Positions 1-7,100 of a stretch of 10,291 bases of DNA are shown here, in pieces. The position numbers and the translations under genes were made by a program. The notes under the pieces were generated by a model that worked only from the letters and a program-made list of their open reading frames with translations, was not told the origin of the DNA and ran no database searches. Each line of letters begins with the position of its first letter. Positions within the stretch are counted from its first letter, which is position 1. Location of the stretch: the NCBI GenBank assembly GCA_026770615.1, contig MU631397.1, positions 115,667 through 125,957 on the forward strand. Direction: 5' to 3'. The stretch is from Pavlovales sp. CCMP2436. Taxonomy: Eukaryota > Haptophyta > Pavlovophyceae > Pavlovales.

Positions 1-1049
1 TGTGTCGCCTGCGTGTGGATGATCGCGTCGAAGCGTGTGCACGCGTCGCGCGCCTGGTCCGGGTAGCAGTGGCGGACAAAGTACTCAAATTTGCGTGCGG
101 TGAAGAAGAGCGTTAGCAGCCAGAGCTGTTGCTTGTGTGACGACCTGAGCGTTGCGATTAGCTTGTTTGAGATGCTGGCAATCTCGTCACACTTGCCAGC
201 GAGGGCAAGCTTAACGTACTCCTCCGAGCCGATTGGGACGCGGTAGCACATGACGTCGTAGTGCGGGGTCGGGGCGCCGTCGAGCAGGTGGCTGCGTGTC
301 ACCAAGCCACGGTGGGCGTCGAGGGAGGTGATGTGGGCCTCGTCGATCCAGCATTCACACTTGGACGGCTTCATGACAAGGCCGAGCCGTAAGAAGAGCG
401 CGTCGTGGAAGCGCTGCATCGCCGCGAAAACGATCCAGGGCGGACCGCACGCGCGCACGTCGTCGTGGCCAGCCCGAGCGCCCCCACCGTATGGCTGCAG
501 CTCGGCGTCGAGCACATTTAACTCGGGGTGAATGGAGATGGCAAAGGCGACTCCAGCCTCTACTGACCCTTGAGCGACACCGGTCTCGCCGTCACTGCCC
601 ATGGGCGTCAGGCCGCTGCCCTTGCCAGTGATGAAGATCGGGTACTTGGGAGCGAGCGTGGCGTAGAAGAGGCGTGCGAGCGGGGCTAGGCCGGGGGAGC
701 TGACGAGGGTGCGTGCTACCATCTCTGCGCGGTCTCCCTCATTGAAGGCGTTGTAGATGTCGGAGCCTGCGATGCAAAAGTGTGGGTTTTCAAGCAGCTC
801 ATGCACCCCAAAGATGAGCTTGGTGTCACCTGCCGAGACGAGGACTCCCAGCTGCTGCGGGAAGAGGTATTCCTCGATCTCATCGCGAAGACCCTTGTTG
901 AGGAAGACCCCTTTGGTGAGCCCCCGTCTCAGCGCACACGAGATGCCGATTGGCCGCGCAGCCTCCGCGACGCCGACCTGGGCCGCGCACTTGCGGAGTG
1001 GCACGCACCGTGCAGCGCAGAACACGAAGTAGCCGACAGCACCGACCTT
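1..1049 (-). CDS. Retroelement reverse transcriptase, partial (runs off left edge)
   Basis: On the minus strand one frame has no stop from 1049 to the left edge (about 349 codons). The product is an RNA-directed DNA polymerase, which copies element RNA into DNA. Counting residues from 1049, I see R32-P33-I34-G35 (fingers, motif 2), S96-D97-I98-Y99-N100-A101-F102-N103 (motif A with a catalytic Asp), G157-V158-A159-Q160-G161 (motif B), G194-H195-D196-D197-V198 (motif C, with His where Tyr is usual), then GLVMKPSKCECW (motif D). A Leu-rich thumb-like region follows. The first in-frame Met (720-722) falls after motif A, so the true start lies upstream. Either the copy is 5'-truncated, as non-LTR elements often are, or an intron ends near 1047. 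It resembles the RT proteins common in algal and oomycete genomes; I cannot fix the clade. It diverges from the neighbouring helicase gene. Confidence 0.8.
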
Positions 1050-1168
1050 TCACCAGCCCGGGCTCCCGTTTTCACCAGCTCTCCGGTCGCGGCTCGAACT
1101 AACGGACTGGATTGTTAGTTTTGCGGACAGCACCGACCATTCACCAGCCCGGGCTCCCGTTCACCAGC
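1035..1168. repeat. Imperfect direct repeat, two copies 91 bp apart
   Basis: GACAGCACCGACC...TCACCAGC occurs at 1035-1079 and again at 1126-1168, differing by one substitution and a 2-nt length change. The left copy overlaps the 5' end of the open RT frame. Read on the minus strand, the copy next to the RT frame has GAAAG|GTCGG where the farther one has GAATG|GTCGG. This could be another duplicated acceptor junction, but no upstream exon is visible to prove it. Confidence 0.8.
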
Positions 1169-1233
1169 GTGAGTTTTGGCGCGAGCGCTGCTCAAGCGGG
1201 CGGTAGTAGAAGAGCACTTTGGGCATCGAGCCG
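1050..1233. other. Divergent spacer between RT fragment and helicase gene
   Basis: This 184-nt GC-rich spacer lies between two divergently oriented coding regions and presumably holds the helicase promoter and leader, but I see no TATA box or other recognisable core promoter element. It contains most of the direct repeat and a 7-bp inverted repeat, AACTAAC (1097-1103) and GTTAGTT (1114-1120), with a 10-nt loop. Confidence 0.5.
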
Positions 1234-1976
1234 ATGGCGCTCGTCTTCACCTGGGCGCCCACGCGCACCATCGACTTGACCCGGCTACCCTACAACTCCT
1301 TCCTGCTCGTGCCCAAGGGGTTCACGGCGGAGGCGCACCGCAAGTACTGGGACTACCCCTTCCGTGACGAGGCGGGGCGCGTGAGCGCGCTGCTGCTCTC
1401 GCGCATCGCCAAACGGCTCGCGCAGGAGGGCACGACCGATAGCAACGGGCTGGTGCACCGCAAGCTCGAGGTGCTCGTCAAGAAAGCGAACGAGGAGGCC
1501 AGGAAGCTCAATGGCGGGAACCCTGCTGCCGAGTGGATCCTCAAGATTGTGCCCTCGGGCAACGTCTACATGAACAAGCGCACGCGCGAGGAGCGCTCGG
1601 AAGTGCCGGCCGAGCACCGCCGCCTCGACCCCGCCGAGCAGGTGCCGGCGCCGGTGCCTGCGCCCCGGCCAGCACCGGCGTCGCAGCCCGCGCCGCGCCC
1701 CGCCGCGCAGGCGGGCTCAGCCGACACGTCGCTCAAGAAGCCGGCAGCTCCGCAGGCGGCGGCCGTGCGCCCCTCGCCGGTGAAGGCCGAGCCCGAGCGC
1801 AAGCGGCTGCGAAAATCCACAGTGATCGAGTCGGAGGACGAGGAGGAGGCTGCGCCCGGCAAGATGGAGGTCGACCTTACCGGTGCACCTGCTGAGGAGG
1901 GGTCAGAGGACGAGGAGGAGGACGAGAGCGAGTCTGCCTCCGAGGAAGAGGACCTGGTCGACCGCGTGCTCCGCAA
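1234..1976 (+). CDS. SMARCAD1: Helicase exon 1: N-terminal region, residues 1-247 plus split K248
   Basis: The start ATG at 1234 follows an in-frame TAG at 1204-1206; the only alternative is a TTG at 1219. Residues 1-125 are folded-looking but not recognised, with a WW-like stretch (W101, G109, Y112, N114, T117, P125) that lacks the second Trp. Residues 126-188 are Pro/Ala-rich and probably disordered. RKRLRK (189-194) is a likely nuclear-localisation signal. Residues 199-240 are strongly acidic (Glu/Asp/Ser) around V213-D214-L215-T216, which fits a SUMO-interacting motif. Acidic N-terminal tails are usual in chromatin remodellers. The donor reads CGCAA|GTGCGC, phase 2. Confidence 0.85.
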
Positions 1977-2828
1977 GTGCGCGCCATCCATCCACACAAC
2001 CGCATATCTCCACCGCCGCGCCACATCGCCGCGCGGCCCATCCCCTCAGTACCTGTCTCCTCCATGCGCCCTCTCATTCTAATATATAATAATTATTCCC
2101 TCGCGCAGGTGCGAGCGGCTGGCTGCGAAGATGCGCGAGGCCCTCTCCGCCTTCATGCAGACAGAGGCAGCGGGCGGCGCCGCCGCGGCCTCACCCGCGA
2201 CCGAGGGGGCGGCCGAGGGAGTGGCCGAGGGGGCGGCTGAGGGGGCGAGCGGTTGCCTCTCTGCAATCGAAGGGCGCAGCGGGGGAAGGGCGCTCGCGCA
2301 GCCGTCCAACATGTCCTCGCAGCTGGTGGGTTTAAGAATAATTCTTTTTACGTCCCACCACTTGCAGCCCGAAGGCGTACGGGCATGACATGCTGCCCCC
2401 ATCGTTGCTGTTGCTTTTTTTCTTTTTTCTTTCTTACTGTTTACAGAGGGATTCTGTATTTATTATTATGTTGTTGTTGGTGGTGGTGTAAACAGAGGGA
2501 CTATGTCCCGACTATGTTGTTGTTGTTGGTGGTGGTGGTGGTGGTGGTGGGGCATGTCCGCACAGCTGGTGACATCATTTTATTTATGATAGGGATTTAA
2601 GCTGGCGTCTGACTGTTCTGTGACTTCATTATGTATTATATATTATATTGTAAATAGTTATATACCTATATATAGGTATATATAGATATATAGATATATA
2701 CACATATACATGCTTATACACACACACACACACACATTTATATATATACATAATATATATGGCCAGATTTATAACATATGTATATGTATGTATGTATATA
2801 TGTATATTTATGTATATTTATTTTAGAT

Positions 2829-2881
<53 letters not shown>

Positions 2882-4092
2882 CATATATATATATATATAC
2901 ATATATATTATGAATGTAGGGAGACTCTGGCTGGCAGTCTGACGGGGGTCTGACAAGTCAGGCAGTACTGTTTGGGATTCAAGCTGGCTTCTGACTGTTC
3001 TGAATGTTGTGCTGGTCTGAGCGTTGCGTCACCAATTGCCTGCTGCGTATGTGTAATATTATGTTTTATATTTATGTATAGATATTGATATACATTTACG
3101 TTGTATGTGTAATTTATTATATGTTATATACATTTACGTTGTATCCCTCCGTGAGCTAACACCGATGATATTAATACGAATGACCCCACCTCCCCTCCCC
3201 CCTTCCCCCCCACATGCCTCCCACCCACCCACTTCCCCCCCCCCCTCCCCAGGTGATGAAACCCTACCAACTATTAGGTCTCAACTGGCTGTGGGCGCTG
3301 CACCAGAACGAACTGAACGGAATCCTGGCAGATGAGATGGGTCTGGGCAAGACAGTGCAGCTGATCTCACTGCTGGCTCACCTTGTGCAGGTGCTTAAAA
3401 AAAACTAAAAAAACTTCCAATGATTCGTAATAGTCCTGTTATGAATAATAGGTGTATTAGACAGTGCAGCTGGTCTTACTGCTGGCACACCTTGTGCAGG
3501 TGCTTTAAAAAGAGACAAAAAATAACTGCTAATAGTATTCATAATAATACTATTATGAATCACCTCATCGTAATAGTACTTCTGATGTGATTCATGACGA
3601 TACTAGCGGCTCAGCATGCTTCAACAGGTGGTGTTCACTCACAGACTTCATAATAGTACTATTATGAATGGAAGAAGTATTCATCATTTGAAGTAGTTGG
3701 TGTAGAAGTAGAAGCAATATACTGGAATAGTGATACAACTGTAAACAGTACAAAAAAGCACTGGATTCGCCTGATTGATGCTGCTGTCTTCGTATTAAGT
3801 AAGTCGTAGTTTAAAAAAAGCAGCGCAGCTCATCCCTCCGCTGGTCCAGGTGCTCAAAAATAATTATAAAATTAAAAAAATATATGTGTACAGCATTATT
3901 AGTATTATACTAATAATACACCCTCTGCTAGCTGGTGTACTGGTAAAAAAAAAGAAAAAAAAGCAGCGCAGCTTATCCCTCCGCTTGCGCATCTGGTCCA
4001 GGCGCTCAAAATAAGATGTACACTTACACACTTACACTTGCACACACACACATATATACCCGCACTAGCCATATATACATATATATATATAT

Positions 4093-4135
<43 letters not shown>

Positions 4136-4152
4136 TATATAATATAATATAT

Positions 4153-4184
<32 letters not shown>

Positions 4185-7100
4185 CATATATATATACATA
4201 TTATATATATATACATATTATATATTATATATATATATATATATATGTATGTTATTATTATTAGTAGTATTAGTAATAAGGACAAAATTATAATCGTGAT
4301 TTATGTACGTACTCCAAACAGACCGCCCAGAGCAACGGCGAGCGCGCGGGCCCTTTTTTGATCATCACGCCGACGTCCACCGCGGAGAACTGGCTGCGCG
4401 AGCTGGCAGTCTGGTGCCCCTCGCTAGGTGACTTAAAGAAAATAAAGAGGGGTGGGGGAGAAAAGGATTTAAAATAATGGCATTCTGGTGCCCCTCGCTA
4501 GGTGACTTAAAAGAAGAAAAATAGGGGGGGGGGAGATTTTTTTAAAAAATAATGGCATCCTGTTGTTCTACGCTAGGTGACTTTAGAAGAAGAAGGCGAA
4601 ATAGAAGGGGGGGGGAATTTTTTTTTTCTTAAATAATGGCAGCATGGTGCTCCACGCAGGTGATACTACAACTGTAGCCTGCTACTACTACTACGAATAC
4701 TGCTGCTGCTGCTACTACTACTGATCATACTTCTACTACTACGACTCGTACTACTACTCATACTCATACTAAATACGATACTAATACTAATAAACAATTT
4801 CCGTCTGCACAGAGTACACGGGCAGTGAGGGAGAACTAACCATAAATAAATAAAATACCCATATATATATATGTAGTGTGCACAAAGTACACGGGCAGTG
4901 AGGGCGAGCGGGCGGCTCTGCGCGATGACCTGCGCTCGGGCGCGCGGGGGGGCTGGGACGTGCTGGTCACGACCTACTCGCTGTTCGAGCGCGAGTCGAG
5001 CGCGGCGAAGGACGAGCGCGCCTTTTTAAACAAACAGGTTTTTTTTTTTTTTTTTTTGGGCTGGTGAGCGGGAAGAGCGTGTTGCGAGGGGCGAGCGAGT
5101 CTCGTTGGATACTAAACGAAAAGGTGGTTGGGGTTGGGAGGGGGATTATTTGCGTTGGTTAATTCATATATCAACCCCCCCCCCACACACACACCACACA
5201 GCACTTCGACTACATTTAAATATTAATAAATTATTTTATATAACAACGCCCCCCCCCCCTCCCCCTAACAGTACTCGCCTACATAAATAAGTAAGTAAAT
5301 AAATTTATTTATATATCTATCCCCCCCCCCCCTAACAGCACTTTGATTACATGGTGCAATTAATTAATTTATATATCAACCCACTCCCCCCTCCCTCCCC
5401 TAACAGGACGTCGACTACATTTATACATTATTAATATATATATATATATATATAACCCCCCCCCAACAGCACTTCGATTACATGGTCCTCGACGAGGCGC
5501 AGTGCATCAAAAACGCAAACTCCGCGAGGTGAGCCTCAATGAGTTATTCATAATATATTAGCGGCTCAGCATGGTTCAACAGGTGGTGTTCACTCATAGA
5601 CTTGGTTGATGTCAGACATTATATGCATATGAAATAAATACTAATGAATACGCACATGTAACTATAACCACATATATGTGTCTATTTCTCGCCGCCAAAA
5701 ACCAAAACAAAAAAAAAAAATCCAAACAAAAAAGGGCGGCCCTAAAAACCCATCGCCTCCCCCCCCTCCCGCCCTCAAGTTGAATAGCAGGCTGCATAAT
5801 TTGTGCAAGCTGAGCGTGGATCCGTAAAATTAAAGTACTAATAGGGATTCAAGCTGGCGTCTGAAATGCATTATTTATTCGAAATGTATTCCATCATTTT
5901 TTAAACAGGTTTCGCAATTTGTGCGAGCCGCTCGGCACTACTCTCAACAATTGATTCTTGTAAATACAGGTTCCGCAATTTGTGCAAATTGAGCGTCCGC
6001 AGGCGACTGCTGCTCACTGGCACGCCGCTGGAGAATTCGCTGCGCGAGCTGTACACGCTGCTGTCTTTCCTGATGCCCTCGCTGATCGGGCAGGGGGAAC
6101 GCGAGCAGGTATATTCTTAAAAAAAAAAAAAAAAAAAAACTGTACACGCTGCAATCCTTTGCTGCTACCCTCGCTCATCTTTAAAACTGCTACCCTCGCT
6201 CATCGGGCAGAGGGAGCGCGATGATATCTGATATCTTATATCTTATATCTTAAATCGTATACCTTACATCGTATGTGTTATACATTGTACACTCTACACT
6301 ACACTATATGTATACTTCTATGCATACTTCTATGCATACACCTTAGCTCTTTCCTCACAACATCCCAGCCTAACCCCTATCCCTACCCGTCAAAAAAAAA
6401 AAAAAAAAAAAAACGCCCAATTTGCATTCATTTAATAATTCAAATCCCTGTGATCTCAGCTCATCAGCGCTGGCAGTGGCAGCGCCAGCCTCGACAAGGC
6501 GCGCCGTGTGATGGCACCCTTCGTGTTGCGTCGCCTCAAGTCACAGGTTTTTTTTTTTTTTTTTTTTTATACCCTAGAATCTAAGACCCCCCCCCTGTGT
6601 GTGTGTGTAGTGTGTGTGTGTCCTAGTGTGTTGCTCCGCCGGCTCAAGTCACAGGCAATGTATAGCCTAATCTAATCATCCCCCTTCCCCCACCACTTGA
6701 CTAGGTGCTGTCTCAGCTGCTGCTGCCCAAGCAAGAGGTCACACTCCGCCTCACAATGGAGGGCACTCATGCAGCCGCGTACGACCTGATCATGAGCACA
6801 CACGTGAAGCGGGCAGAGGACATGCGGTACAATTCTTTTTTTTATAAGAAAATAAATATCATCATCATCATCATCATTATGATGATGAATGCAATACATT
6901 ATTGCTGCTGGTACTAATACTATTCAGCACGCACGTCAAGCGGGCCGAGGACATGCGGTGTGGAAATATTAAATAAATAAATTCATATGTCTATAATAAT
7001 AATAAGAATAAACATAGTAATGAACATAATACATTATTACTATTACTACTACTATTATTGAGCACACACACACGTCAAGAGGGATCACGACATGCGGTGC

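Larger units (their letters stand above)
2326..3252 (+). other. Intron 2 (927 nt), low-complexity and repeat-rich
   Basis: It holds a copy of a dispersed 28-bp repeat, GTT/GGT tandem repeats, two copies of a dispersed 31-bp repeat, a long AT microsatellite block, a duplicated 18-mer at 3089-3106 and 3127-3144, and a C-rich polypyrimidine tract running into CCCCAG at 3252. No coding exon or RNA gene is apparent, and this intron shows no clear junction copy. Confidence 0.8.
3391..4321 (+). other. Intron 3 (931 nt) with three copies of its own donor junction
   Basis: Contains copies of the exon 3 end at 3460-3510, 3820-3861 and 3962-4013, a 45-bp dispersed repeat at 3604-3648, AT palindromes, and an AT microsatellite at about 4052-4252. 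The acceptor is AAACAG (4321). An alternative acceptor CAG at 4330 would drop three residues. Confidence 0.8.
4428..4876 (+). other. Intron 4 (449 nt) with copies of both junctions
   Basis: Three downstream copies of the exon 4 end/donor, a CTA/CTG trinucleotide block, and one upstream copy of the exon 5 start. The acceptor is TATATGTAG at 4876, chosen because it gives [16 protein letters not shown] with the family spacing. Confidence 0.8.
5529..5969 (+). other. Intron 6 (441 nt) with two upstream copies of the exon 7 start
   Basis: Carries the second copy of the 45-bp dispersed repeat, the third copy of the GGGATTCAAGCTGGCGTCTGA repeat, an A-rich tract, and two acceptor-junction copies. No other gene is apparent. 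Confidence 0.8.

Noticed and set aside
1219..1233. TTG start upstream of the ATG
   Set aside because: Non-ATG starts are unusual in nuclear genes and an ATG follows five codons later.
1566..2024. Long minus-strand open frame opposite exon 1
   Set aside because: Ser/Ala/Gly-rich shadow of the GC-rich plus-strand exon, which has the family context and correct splicing.
2251..2600. Plus-strand frame with runs of Val, Cys and Phe in intron 2
   Set aside because: Arises from GTT/GGT microsatellites and T runs; no domain or splice support.
3905..4285. Minus-strand frame of Ile/Tyr repeats
   Set aside because: Pure product of the AT microsatellite in intron 3.
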